This document shows, one piece after another, positions 31,701 to 34,308 of a stretch of 34,308 bases of DNA. The stretch is from Bacillota bacterium (GTDB lineage Bacteria > Bacillota > Clostridia > Acetivibrionales > DSM-2933), in NCBI GenBank assembly GCA_023430975.1, contig JAEYYB010000174.1, forward strand, positions 1-34,308. The letters run 5' to 3'. The notes beneath the pieces are model-generated. The model had not been told where the DNA came from, did not search any database, and was given only the letters and a program-made list of their open reading frames with translations. How positions within the stretch are numbered: the stretch's first letter is position 1; each line of letters opens with the position of its first letter. The position numbers were made by a program, and so were the translations under genes.

Positions 31701-34308
31701 AGGTTTGAAATCCATTCCTATCTCAATCCATGTTTCACTTCCTGTTATTGTACTATCAGTGTCTTCCCCTAAATATGAATACTCATATTTAACTATAACA
31801 CCAACTTCATCGCCAACAAGAGCCTCCAGATTTAAAATTTTGTTGGTCTTAGTAAACTCGCTGGGCTTAAAAGCATATACTATTGGACTTGATGTTTCTT
31901 CAAGGGGCTTACACACAGGTTTATCTTGACTATCGTTATCTAAGGAATAGTCCCTTGTATATTCACTTTGAAATCCAAGATCATTAGCACATGCAACTCT
32001 GTAATAAAATTCATTCTGTGGATCAAGCAAAGAATCCAAATCCATACCTTTATCTATGTACATATTTGCAGTCGTCTTTTCTACAATAGTTTTCCATTGC
32101 CCATCCTTACCAACTTTTCTCTGTAAAATATAGTGATCAAAATCAGCTCGTTCTGTCGGCTTCCAACTTACAACCAATTTCCACTCACCACTAGCAACCC
32201 AGAGACCATCAGGAGGACTTGGAGGATTGTTTTCTATAGCATATATTTGTGTTCTTTCAGATAAATTGCCGGCAACATCTGAAGCAGTTACTTTTAATTC
32301 AAATTTACCGTCCGGATACACTCTAGTTTCGTCAACATTCAGTTCAGCGGTGTTCCAGTTGAATATTGCATCCCCTTTTACGTTTGTAATAGATGAAAGC
32401 TTTATCCATCTTCCTTCACCTTCAGGTTTATTATATTGATCAAGCTTTCTGTAATAAACAGTATATTCGTTTACTCCCATATTGTCCTTGGCATGTAATG
32501 TAAATCGAGCCGTTCCTCTTATGGAACTTCCATCTGCAGGATTAAATTGATCGATTACAGGAGCAGAAACATCCGGTCCCGGCATAATCATAACAATATT
32601 TGACTTATTGCCTTCATTTCCAAGGTTGTCCAACGCGGTTATGTAATAATAGCTATATTTATTGGAAGGTGCCTCATAGTCGACAAATAAAAGGCTGTCG
32701 GTAACACCGATGCATTTGTAGTTTATGTCGTCACTGCTCCTGTAGATCTTATATTGGTAAAAATCTTCATCCCGTGACACCTGTTCAATTAGAAGATTTA
32801 CTTTTAGTTCTGATGCACTGGCAGATATCTGTGGTAGAGCCGGTGCAGTATTATCAATTGTATAATTTACAAAAGCCTCACTTTTATTGCCTGATGAATC
32901 CGTTGCAATAACCTTGATTTTACAATCACCATCTGCAATGCCGTCCATATTCCAGGTAATTGTTCCTGTTGAATTTCTTCCGATAAGATTCCACTTATCT
33001 AAGGCATAATGATAAAACTCTACCGATTCTACCCCAACATCATCTGTTACTACTGCACTTATCTTTGTATCTTTATTAATTCTTCCAAAATTAGACGGTA
33101 TGAACTTATTAATTACCGGCGGAGTACTATCTGCTTCAATCAATATACCGTAACTTCCCATTCCGGTAAAGTTTGCATGTTTAACAAAAACATAATATGT
33201 TTTCCCTGACTCTAGTTTATAGGTAATAGTAAAATTATGGCCATCACTACCGTTATCATTACTTGCTATCTGATTTTTTGAACCATCATATAGTATACCA
33301 ACAGTATCGGCATTACCTGTACTTCTAATGATATAGCCGCCTGTTGTATCCGGTACGATACTAAATACATCAATATCGCCCATACTTTCAAAACTTTGTG
33401 GGTACACCGAACCTACGCTTATTGGCTTTGCTGAAGCAAAGTCATTTCCAACATCATCATTAACAGGATCCGGGTATGAATAGTTTGGAACAATTGTATT
33501 CCAGCTATTCGTATTACTGAATATATAGCCTGTTTCAATAGGTTTTGTTAATGCAAGAATATTAAAATTTGAACTACTTGGGCTTGTAAACTCTACCTTC
33601 TGGATTCCTGTTCCGCTTAATATTACCTTATGTTGATCATTTGATTTGAAGTTTTTTTGATTCCCCCCCACATGGTTCTGGAGAAAGTCCCCTTTTATAT
33701 CCATTATACCCTGCTTCAAACAACTTTCATGATCATTTTTGCTGTTCATTGTAAAGTTACCGCTTATATTCAGCCTATCGTTTGCTTTTATCATTTCCAA
33801 ATAACTATATCCTGTTATACTATAGTTACCGCCTATATTTACACTCCCATTGTTTAATGACAGTTTCCCCCCTGTTTGAATCAAGTCTTTTCCTATTGTC
33901 AGGGACCTACCGTTTAAGTCAAGGGTTCCACCATCAAGATATAAATTCCCTTCTATTATCTGGTCCTGCTGCATTGTCCAATCTTTTTTTATACTTATAT
34001 CCTTAGCCCATACTCCTCCGCTTATAACCGCTGTTCCCTCTAAATATATCCTTCTTTCATTTAGCACTCGCATGTTTTTATCCACTAATGCAAGTTCTGT
34101 AGTTACTGGTATATCTGAAACTAAATTTACTCCTCCTGCTGAATAATTTGCTATTTCAAGCCTTGCAAACCTTGAATAACTTTCAACTTTCACTTTTTGC
34201 TCGCTTTCTCCATTTAATATTACCTTGTGATTTCCTGTTGGATAAAAATTCCAATAACTACCATTCCTTTGATATACATTCCCTTTCAACTTCATTTCGC
34301 CTGCAATT
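13710..34308 (-). CDS. Giant dockerin-bearing multidomain surface/cellulosomal protein (5' end beyond window)
   Basis: At least 6861 residues. The frame is still open at the right edge: the first ATG, at 34295, has no ribosome site or signal peptide, and the codons before it (I-A-G-E) continue a beta-repeat pattern. The N-terminus is therefore missing. Residue numbers below count from that ATG. Order of parts: beta repeats (1-275), a PPC-like domain (277-386), Ig/FN3 domains (387-1030), a first CARDB/PKD block (1031-2690), a linking beta region (2690-2907), a second similar block (2907-4722), a coiled coil (4723-5090), a metallo-beta-lactamase domain in swapped order (5096-5428), helical and beta segments (5430-6530), two FN3 domains (6531-6707), an Ig-like domain (6710-6797) and a dockerin (6798-6861). 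The dockerin implies secretion and attachment to a cohesin scaffold. The many CARDB/PKD/FN3 domains suggest adhesion or spacing. I see no glycoside hydrolase catalytic module. Confidence 0.9.
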   Translation of the reverse strand, partial: IAGEMKLKGNVYQRNGSYWNFYPTGNHKVILNGESEQKVKVESYSRFARLEIANYSAGGVNLVSDIPVTTELALVDKNMRVLNERRIYLEGTAVISGGVWAKDISIKKDWTMQQDQIIEGNLYLDGGTLDLNGRSLTIGKDLIQTGGKLSLNNGSVNIGGNYSITGYSYLEMIKANDRLNISGNFTMNSKNDHESCLKQGIMDIKGDFLQNHVGGNQKNFKSNDQHKVILSGTGIQKVEFTSPSSSNFNILALTKPIETGYIFSNTNSWNTIVPNYSYPDPVNDDVGNDFASAKPISVGSVYPQSFESMGDIDVFSIVPDTTGGYIIRSTGNADTVGILYDGSKNQIASNDNGSDGHNFTITYKLESGKTYYVFVKHANFTGMGSYGILIEADSTPPVINKFIPSNFGRINKDTKISAVVTDDVGVESVEFYHYALDKWNLIGRNSTGTITWNMDGIADGDCKIKVIATDSSGNKSEAFVNYTIDNTAPALPQISASASELKVNLLIEQVSRDEDFYQYKIYRSSDDINYKCIGVTDSLLFVDYEAPSNKYSYYYITALDNLGNEGNKSNIVMIMPGPDVSAPVIDQFNPADGSSIRGTARFTLHAKDNMGVNEYTVYYRKLDQYNKPEGEGRWIKLSSITNVKGDAIFNWNTAELNVDETRVYPDGKFELKVTASDVAGNLSERTQIYAIENNPPSPPDGLWVASGEWKLVVSWKPTERADFDHYILQRKVGKDGQWKTIVEKTTANMYIDKGMDLDSLLDPQNEFYYRVACANDLGFQSEYTRDYSLDNDSQDKPVCKPLEETSSPIVYAFKPSEFTKTNKILNLEALVGDEVGVIVKYEYSYLGEDTDSTITGSETWIEIGMDFKPVRKGNNYEEIIEQMIDGKKPSNLVWSQEGFLSKFTWDASLLTEGTYAVRVTAINKGNKESKLIKKFILDKSLPNAPESLAATDTKCGGEVLLEWKASNSDDVDIYNVYMSEQNDTGYIKIGSTAGLYYKVSGLVNNKTYYFTVRAVDLAGNESQPCLIASKSPSWLSDLELSEIKFNPDVPTYNRQINVIATVNNKNVGKASGTVEFFREEAGGWISLGITNVQATGLGYSNASISWIPENNIPSNIKIKAIVRTTDQSKEDSVTNNELVVEKVINKAPDAIINTKTLIPSGQTFTLSGKASQDSDGYIDIYQWDLGDGTKKEGSEITHAFQNPGNYNITLKTIDNNKAETRASVSVSVYENRPDLVISDILWTPDNPIEKDLVNIKATIKNIGRGTSTLGFLVGFYIDNKYVGYTRVTDNIPVGGSKEVDFSWVATPGIHVLKVVANDILDNLKELDKTNNEMIKALTTQQVNFPDVKIDSIAYDPSNTTELNSEEPFKYTVTVSNIGNASAKNFFVSLYIDGKWHAKQIIESLDPQTTDKKTYGTATFVMKPMAGSHVVTAIVDDPVPVLIEKVRDNNSLTITTPSFKVITPEIEIIDFDWLPKETTLADGMSYMFSSIVRNKGNVNITHPFNIEYIVDGSTIKTITIEKLGIGEEFEVRARWQVKPGKHVVKVIADRECSVTKSVYLERQIDNITVVYPELKISDVKLSKTNIVYGDDIVFNVSVSNNSVTSIFKSFNIGLYMDDNQVASYTLNGLRGNSTTEPIQILYKVTSVGEHTFKIIIDPKNEIKDEANDLTQRSWSQKFVIKDTLIADFYPSKDDGDDSTLEVLFTSACGFIPLKASVRKASSSKLLGPESNVSVYYQIFKYDNGEWREIVLRDDGKPNTINFDRLTGTFNGQIAIGNSPGMANSLTTGSYKLKLTASDNIQTVSEECIIRIVEDIIANVEVDKEVYQLWNKVKISGKFMYKDGRVLAGTKILIDLQLEPQTGDGLKPWKEERIISVETGKNGEFNYEFTPGMGQAGLWHVQVSPYKSLFASMATTEFEVLGLVASPSNIDLIASKNSTFSKVITIRNAADGGNTALTGISADLTSTNKNTKVKAVLDTSTLKKTLGPGESSSVIVNFYAPLDSEDTELFQVVFSSTGKVANAVSNIKLNLRPAIPKPVTDPQIIKIGLNPGTSMTKTVTITNKGLGTMSGIKLEGLTRLTWAHCVNLGKDKLLPGESTTFEIIFNPPKATALGQYQDELRVTDGKYSAIVTIGVEVCSSETGSLSFLVLDNTGSRVEDAEVVLVGRVPMTRQIGDQKEVYYNNYIGKTDSKGIVTFDDKPLGEYTYYISAQGRRSTEGTAYVMPASEATVVNVTMTSEPVSIQWMVKPVTIEDKYDVIMNIDFIPNIPDPEICSVPPWLTILKQVTAPIYVEATVVNSGLINITDVSASIIRESAGDIGISIVGGGYIGEIPAHGTAKIKLMILPGYYSLRPGLRSESDGIPFNYIKLHANFMKYDKDTGLPIDPPADVFGIIPLYNPGEKIVKTEALLPNGMKVSENICMPDGDDFEEIDLFGGGGTYVPKDNSTNEVVSLKLSQTATIERQAFDATLKVGNGYVSKPLQNLSVRVVITDENGKDVTSQNYIIPTGVEGIGSVDGSCSLSSGRSMTAKWQIIPGDGLGGTLKEGKTYYAKAIVSYALDGVSIETQTVAEAIKILPQPKIKLHYYIPGKIKANEPFRLGVIAENIGDGIAKNLTIESGQLNVTTKQSDLIKNFVIIGTSFGSSTDNTFKLNLGDIDPHSRVSGYWIVKWVMNEEREGKEPLEGVFKDFNASLNHRDYMGVKLNPLIVEVTTEIIGKDNVVKTKEGKNDENSLALIDEKETGIPSYLLDFKTGMKLPIYVPEKLNVIKQPDEERPILKFEVPVLEGDPASQNVPRYQVLMLKDPSSLSSIHSVTRVVYGQPDVVLSGYCNWKNNGNIYIVDEIPVVDGKYVKTSYFVDFSSGIELSDLGYSQIAYKWQPDDEPIMYDVYYDIGHYPDEVKPIYDEYGKEILSIGTENITKLRVKVTNTGMVEENGKVEFFASKVGSQIEERIGEVLFTGLEPLSSKFLYKEWTPKNGGTYKLIARISGSQGKNKIQETTLKVNYLPEADAGPSFKVDVLKSAHFDGSKSYDKDGYIQNLIWEFGDGESGHGVTTNHIYKKSGTYKVKLTAIDDNNSSYTDTVVIEVNETRPDLVISQIKVSNEKPLKDQKVTVSATVYNRNNTSTENPFLVCFYVDDKYQNFIRITDKIGPKESKNVTFEWVCESGGHTLTVTTNDMGHAVDEADFNNNSKSIILGVDETSFPNVITTSVNIGFSGTYIGWNQEINIKADIKNDGTKPSDKFNVALYVDDEFIEAKKVAGLSNMEGSNTYTVDFTWRVKSKGIHKIKVYVDGPINHIAETDESDNELEITTGNYKLLYPDIIVDSLEITPNNISLKPGETMALKADLVNNGYTDVNNEFKVSFYADNYYIGNASVKSLAKSERINVSVIWERPIEGVKVFKVIADSTNVVPEVSLPDKESREYLFMLENPDSQVVYEEDSNTFTINGEENNDRKYTLDSPLKVSMPDLEIIGIENVYDNEKPVFGDEIISLITIQNTGNAAISRPFENSLYINDKLAGKFVVGAGLAPGEIITGNISWKADFKPTGNYKMAVYADSQNSLYLRNRSHSKLEKDFKVKGALQLNPDMKSTYTVNEDMSIGLEITSTDAPWMQLQPKDNVSAAVYFYNGKVDINGDPIGNLITVKQMDYSVEYGKFVIKGITPEDLNITKGSFTAIFDAQNLSVSKSVYRQISVVDDYIVTVTSSKQTYDVGQPIAITGKVTKVDGITPIADVTVLIKIVGEEEWSLTAKTNSSGIYNAEFKLPKYYGGSYNLSATAKLEGTSKKSESKVFYVEGVVLSISNSVYSIAGKVEEISATLINVGTVDAHNINISKILGTNAEGYLVDFVGNVPESLAAGESAEFKVRVNIPQDASLIGKEIKFKVATKEGHITESSIRINIDVAKPEYRVSINSEFSPDETGVVKSSIIATVRPGEEITHFVNIMNTGNAPITDIRVTPPAKLPWVYITIAGTDIVEPLNKVESIKDVGAKTTIFVNINPDEYVRPGQYDDVIKINSNIGEISVPIKLTVGYSNVGTAVIELIDEDSIPVKDAKLQLIGPMANGDKVPDTSEVYEGVKQEVREGNTTFTAYRFENIPAGTYTLHAEANGFKPLEKTINIQALIDLVPQKHIMEMMPFMLDWNIETFNNFNETNIIDGTEPNIILDNRINFDYENPKLVTDFPGYELYYSDMLLNMFKYVSVKNPSVYGTVYNVQAEIINIDDKLPVNGVYLNVGQGRINTTRLLNLGDIQPNQVKDFKIRIDDTSFFDDITIEPTANKDEYTIKASDGITTSKMENWFSAVNTYSKTVQMETYNPDTKVYTIKLVAGSDGTVSMPDKRVPKLDNKRYIFDMDLRLKGQVVNWLGKTQEITTTVPVRMHYNPYSASYTYESPFDEMKTQVVSAFVPERYIANEKEFYPQNDYSKNFLARIGSSSDNELEQTGEALGSFDFKQDAILADEVTNASFTLYNPSPIETLQDAEVKIIITNMEMDSEGRLPEGGMILNDRFNISSSISDDVRVSAFGVTGNTDNTIYVLPPNNIGSASNTSSSLYTSSVAPGSKKVISYNIQRKKQEQDYEDTNSTLGKAYVYIQYQFSKGGKSYRGITKPKEAQIEPPAKIYISYETKAISDNIFEITVKATNAGLGKAKNLKLLPPTIKSTESIKILEGQVEDGPWIEGLSYLVFGDIQPGETVLGKYKIYSSKRVDIGLSTTFGVISESSSGKVVLTPLAFNNVTSEASFSKIETELKKLKKNIANLLDKTQNDLSRPFADAIELTRDIDDTVNISKVLDILNSGFGVIYKSISMFLDARSIMSSKSNKSGDINNTIQKNKVVSSQIIQGVTLSKLGIAITQLIEKLNAIEAIVDRTSEYLGTLFDCYSSIEELKETISGDSSESAIKLTQNVNLLQDTLNQLESPLKNTESKMIDIKPKLVYYKGDLVEYKNNLKKYEVIIKEGRAILDEIGKSRDKVDEAGKQLGEADESTVNDMSNQERKANSDIRKVQDSVNEYDNKTNSKKVKELGSKVLKNSQEIMSLIKKSFDLYNALNEFNILVEDYKNIVWNYEYLMHETENSIVDSISGAEDDNAEEVGEGETAEEEETVEEFERSDLSNVSVLFTGDAARRAEADMVNTFNGTNVLQSDILKVAHHGSDTSSSALFLENVRPKDALISTNGDNHNFLDTIGRLNEITAEVNSTTGSTTPYSIDSETNMDRRYGPHIYATNEEDIETGTSIQSIVTNIIDQSTNIRVARVTMYNVEDGDCILVETDIDPLTNTSRKMLIDAGSGRGKDIKAENLAYFNPIEEIDRLDYLVITHPHADHYNYIKRRLASGNPLSIDRILIPDISNTSRFANAYSELLTAFNRMGYNVQRVKYDPLASPIYLGSNLEFSVLGPVRDYSDFNISSLNNKQGAANDSSIVLKMTYVPRTHTVSGSTVPVSFSIPLGSEVNNIPAIADVPLNYNRASNDIDEKPRTLKVVTCYTFRKDGKSIVREEVQELLYSYSVDLKETSKLISKEQDSRGLVENLENFKKWNENILDTLKKVKFSNEDDIKQKLGGVISLDILQQIINNTKDNINERIRLIAYQLLSNQQFEIITIGSILNSYENYLYNEPYDESPYEDVDYGDFDVSPGMTLKTKTEIRDLSSLRTVTDRMIDQAIEVIEGYYWNNDCPAYYPADVLVQYLEELNKQIESVAGTEDKPYKGPGRYNNISIFNSNSDEVHPEVKELKFLNNSYVKMLKDVTTGYGIILDRAESNMLKGTLYSIDAIWEPTLIAMSYNPFSSQYANAISKIYDKYYGESISTIKENEVHLMNQEKNTVKKIGSDLANMITGSGIAFSREISIAESVKDLIVNIDRWRKIDPPIPVDIISVSVPDMVSKANEKYTKGEAVIVLKNLHSGEITVQVDMDIYGAQINIGSFLSEQYSIMPGEIKTIKVPFEVQRSTMIDVTGYKGIVTINMSEPGTMTLGQPKGPYINTFYSGTEAQLRAFRNQIKVSQPMGKQLKAGEQEEILYTVGDSTKDIRILFAAGINSTAEMHIYDKYGKHIGYGLNSIFENNILESQILSLRKSSDMIIIRNPVNGPYKIVVKLPEGEKDQEYSLEITEVKNLGAVPDVDAVKFVICDTKKPEFNINVYESSFQNNIENVRFDVLGFEDMNGKPIEIISSTFKSQGGEELVGGVVETGIPSGKVASVVGSVEFNSGLPNGWYIGKVRVTVKGKNLNPNFGYFTENVSVTEEVYGWQYKAGSNTLPYTTADSEYFIDLPIAINIDTTIPTVPEIKKIERYQMEGRGYAHIKGNSKQKGTIEVYLDGKISSKVDVKKDLSFESTIDLKPGKHMMEIVSVNELGVRSTDSYITDIIALDCNSPQINPVLPKYGETLHVNPKEIKFDILDNESGVDVSTLIVSLDGKVVPSEKLVDCGEGRWILLVDTMVDGTHSITASVYDNVNNKAEVSWNFIVDTVGYTDASISSDIYTIDQNAYKITNIPYGTTVSNFLSNIKVNRIATLKLLEADKITQVIDGVVNTGMFLEVTAGDKITKKIFNIKNDDIKPSIPTGLKLISKTADSVIIEWSSSSDNMGVSGYEVYRSGTKLGSIAGTVYEDTNLIQGTVYVYTVRAFDRDYNLSDSSTDLSVIIDDTQAPTVPTGLKVDAKTESTVIISWIASTDNVGVAGYEIYRDGVKIANVTGTVYADSGLNQGTSYVYTVKAYDAANNITAASEGLSVTTTNLLSLNPVGNKTANEGQTLKFTLSVTTSEGKAVNYSALNLPEGATINSETGEFAWTPSVGQAGTYNIRFQASDGKDTDYEDVTITVVKNCAVPEDITQDGVVNMTDVIALAKVFGTTSKDPNFDSRCDLNNDGTINMSDVIKLALRFGYSYKL
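13713..13904 (-). other. Type I dockerin domain
   Basis: The last 64 residues hold two EF-hand-like repeats: DITQDGVVNMTDVIALAKVFG and DLNNDGTINMSDVIKLALRFG. Each has the D-x-x-x-D-G-x-x-N-x-x-D calcium loop followed by a helix. Such domains bind cohesins of scaffoldin proteins. Recognition-position residues (Asn-Met, then Ala/Leu-Lys/Arg) differ from the Ser-Thr typical of C. thermocellum, so cohesin specificity may differ. Confidence 0.93.
13905..14705 (-). other. Tandem FN3 pair and putative Ig domain before the dockerin
   Basis: Two FN3 domains (residues about 6531-6620 and 6620-6707) are close copies of each other: IPTGLKLISKTADSVIIEW / VPTGLKVDAKTESTVIISW, then GYEVYRSG / GYEIYRDG, and VYVYTVRAFD / SYVYTVKAYD. 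They are followed by a He_PIG-type Ig domain (NPVGNKTANEGQTLKF ... FQASDGKDTDYEDVTITVV). Confidence 0.85.
14706..18009 (-). other. Mixed helical and Ig-like region of the giant protein
   Basis: Residues about 5430-6530. The first part (to about 5860) is largely helical and charged (LENFKKWNENILDTLKKVKF, MIDQAIEVIEGYYW). The rest is beta-rich, with Ig-like segments (VPEIKKIERYQMEGRGYAHIKGN; PQINPVLPKYGETLHVNPKEIKFDILDNESGVD) that resemble bacterial Ig-like modules. I do not recognise an enzymatic motif here. Confidence 0.55.
18010..19010 (-). other. ComEC-like metallo-beta-lactamase domain with halves in swapped order
   Basis: Residues about 5096-5428. The part that normally comes last is first: FTGDA (Asp5106), then DILKVAHHGSDTSSS (H5134-H5135), then LENVRPKDALISTNGDN. 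The part that normally comes first follows: VTMYNVEDGDCILVET, MLIDAGSG, DYLVITHPHADH (metal-binding H5301, H5303, D5305, H5306), FSVLGP and NDSSIVLKMTY. All main metal ligands are present, so the fold could be complete and active as a circular permutation. A coiled coil precedes it. Confidence 0.75.
19030..20130 (-). other. Coiled-coil region of the giant protein
   Basis: Residues about 4723-5090 are almost wholly helical with heptad-like spacing (KIETELKKLKKNIANLLD; LLQDTLNQLESPLKNTESKM; IKEGRAILDEIGKSRDKVDEAGKQL). They end in a very acidic stretch (AEEVGEGETAEEEETVEEFE) at the border with the metallo-beta-lactamase domain. The region probably gives an extended rod or drives oligomerisation. 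Confidence 0.7.
20131..25580 (-). repeat. Second CARDB/PKD block of the giant protein (block B)
   Basis: Residues about 2907-4722. Order: a CARDB-like domain (GKVEFFASKVGSQ), PKD (EADAGPSFKVDV, from about 3001), CARDB starting RPDLVISQIKVSNEK (about 3083), three further CARDB-like domains (FPNVITTSVNI, YPDIIVDSLEI, MPDLEIIGIEN), Ig-like domains, NEW3-like domains, a carboxypeptidase-regulatory-like domain (GTAVIELIDEDSIPVKDAKLQL, about 4026) and three beta domains. The order matches block A domain by domain. Confidence 0.7.
26230..31205 (-). repeat. First CARDB/PKD block of the giant protein (block A)
   Basis: Residues about 1031-2690. Order: CARDB-like (LSDLELSEIKFNPD), PKD (KAPDAIINTKT, about 1142), CARDB RPDLVISDILWTPD (about 1227), three more CARDB-like domains (FPDVKIDSIAY, TPEIEIIDFDW, YPELKISDVKL), Ig-like domains, two NEW3-like domains, a carboxypeptidase-regulatory-like domain (GSLSFLVLDNTGSRVEDAEV, about 2138) and three beta domains. 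Corresponding domains lie about 1860-2030 residues before those of block B. The bases around the RPDLVIS segments of both blocks are still alike (about 30600 and 25030). Confidence 0.7.
31206..34308 (-). other. N-terminal visible part: beta repeats, PPC-like, Ig and FN3 domains
   Basis: Residues 1-275 carry repeated short beta units (GNLYLDGGTLDLNGRSLTIG, GGKLSLNNGSVNIGGNYSITG), suggesting a beta-helix. KLKGNVYQRNGSYWNF...HKVILNGESEQKVKV at the very start parallels MDIKGDFLQNHVGG...HKVILSGTGIQKVEF at about residue 200, so the window edge cuts a repeat array. Residues 277-386 resemble a bacterial pre-peptidase C-terminal domain (FESMGDIDVFSIVPDTTGGY). Ig-like and FN3 domains alternate after that (PPVINKFIPSNFGRI, VNLLIEQVSRDEDFYQYKIYRSS, PPDGLWVASGEWKLVVSWKP). 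Confidence 0.65.

Noticed and set aside
13750..34006. Many short plus-strand open frames opposite the giant gene
   Set aside because: They are antisense shadows of one continuous minus-strand frame rich in known domains; none has a credible start region or motif.

Overview
This window looks like chromosomal DNA from a low-GC, cellulosome-forming member of the Clostridia (Acetivibrio / Hungateiclostridium / Ruminiclostridium type). The reasons are AT-rich sequence, strong AGGAGG-like ribosome sites, a CUT2 monosaccharide transporter of the ChvE type, and a giant protein ending in a type I dockerin (two Ca-binding repeats). The species cannot be fixed from the sequence alone.

Layout. (1) Positions 120-4154, + strand: a complete multiple-monosaccharide ABC transporter. 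The order is lipoprotein binding protein (chvE-like), an intrinsic terminator/attenuator, a double-NBD ATPase (mmsA-like) and a permease (mmsB-like). (2) Positions 4155-4688: non-coding. It holds a 16-bp inverted repeat, a short decayed alanine racemase C-terminus and a second inverted repeat just before the next gene. (3) Positions 4689-11737, + strand: a compact operon of three overlapping genes. They encode a TerD-domain/helical-repeat protein (1151 aa), a SWIM zinc-finger protein (581 aa) and a retron-type reverse transcriptase (535 aa). Directly behind the RT lies a structured RNA locus with its own sigma-A-like promoter (TTGTAT-N17-TATACT). Its 14-bp closing stem holds several hairpins, including a 22-bp msd-like stem, and a T-run follows. 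I read this as a multi-gene retron-like system with a downstream msr-msd candidate, probably a phage-defence or stress element. This is the most interesting part of the window. (4) Positions 11745-13465, - strand: one gene of unknown role, resembling the helical region found with XPB-type helicases, split by a frameshift. (5) Positions 13710-34308, - strand: one open frame of more than 6861 codons that runs off the right edge. It encodes a surface/cellulosomal giant made of FN3, Ig-like, PKD, CARDB and other beta domains, a coiled coil, a ComEC-like metallo-beta-lactamase domain whose halves are in swapped order, and a C-terminal dockerin.

How the genes may work together. The transporter imports monosaccharides, which fits a plant-fibre degrader. 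The dockerin giant would be secreted and bound to a cohesin scaffold. The RT operon is a separate module: tight overlaps (11 nt and 4 nt) imply co-translation of the three proteins. The RNA behind it has its own promoter and the architecture expected of a reverse-transcription template/primer. Family calls rest on motif recognition by eye; no database search was run.
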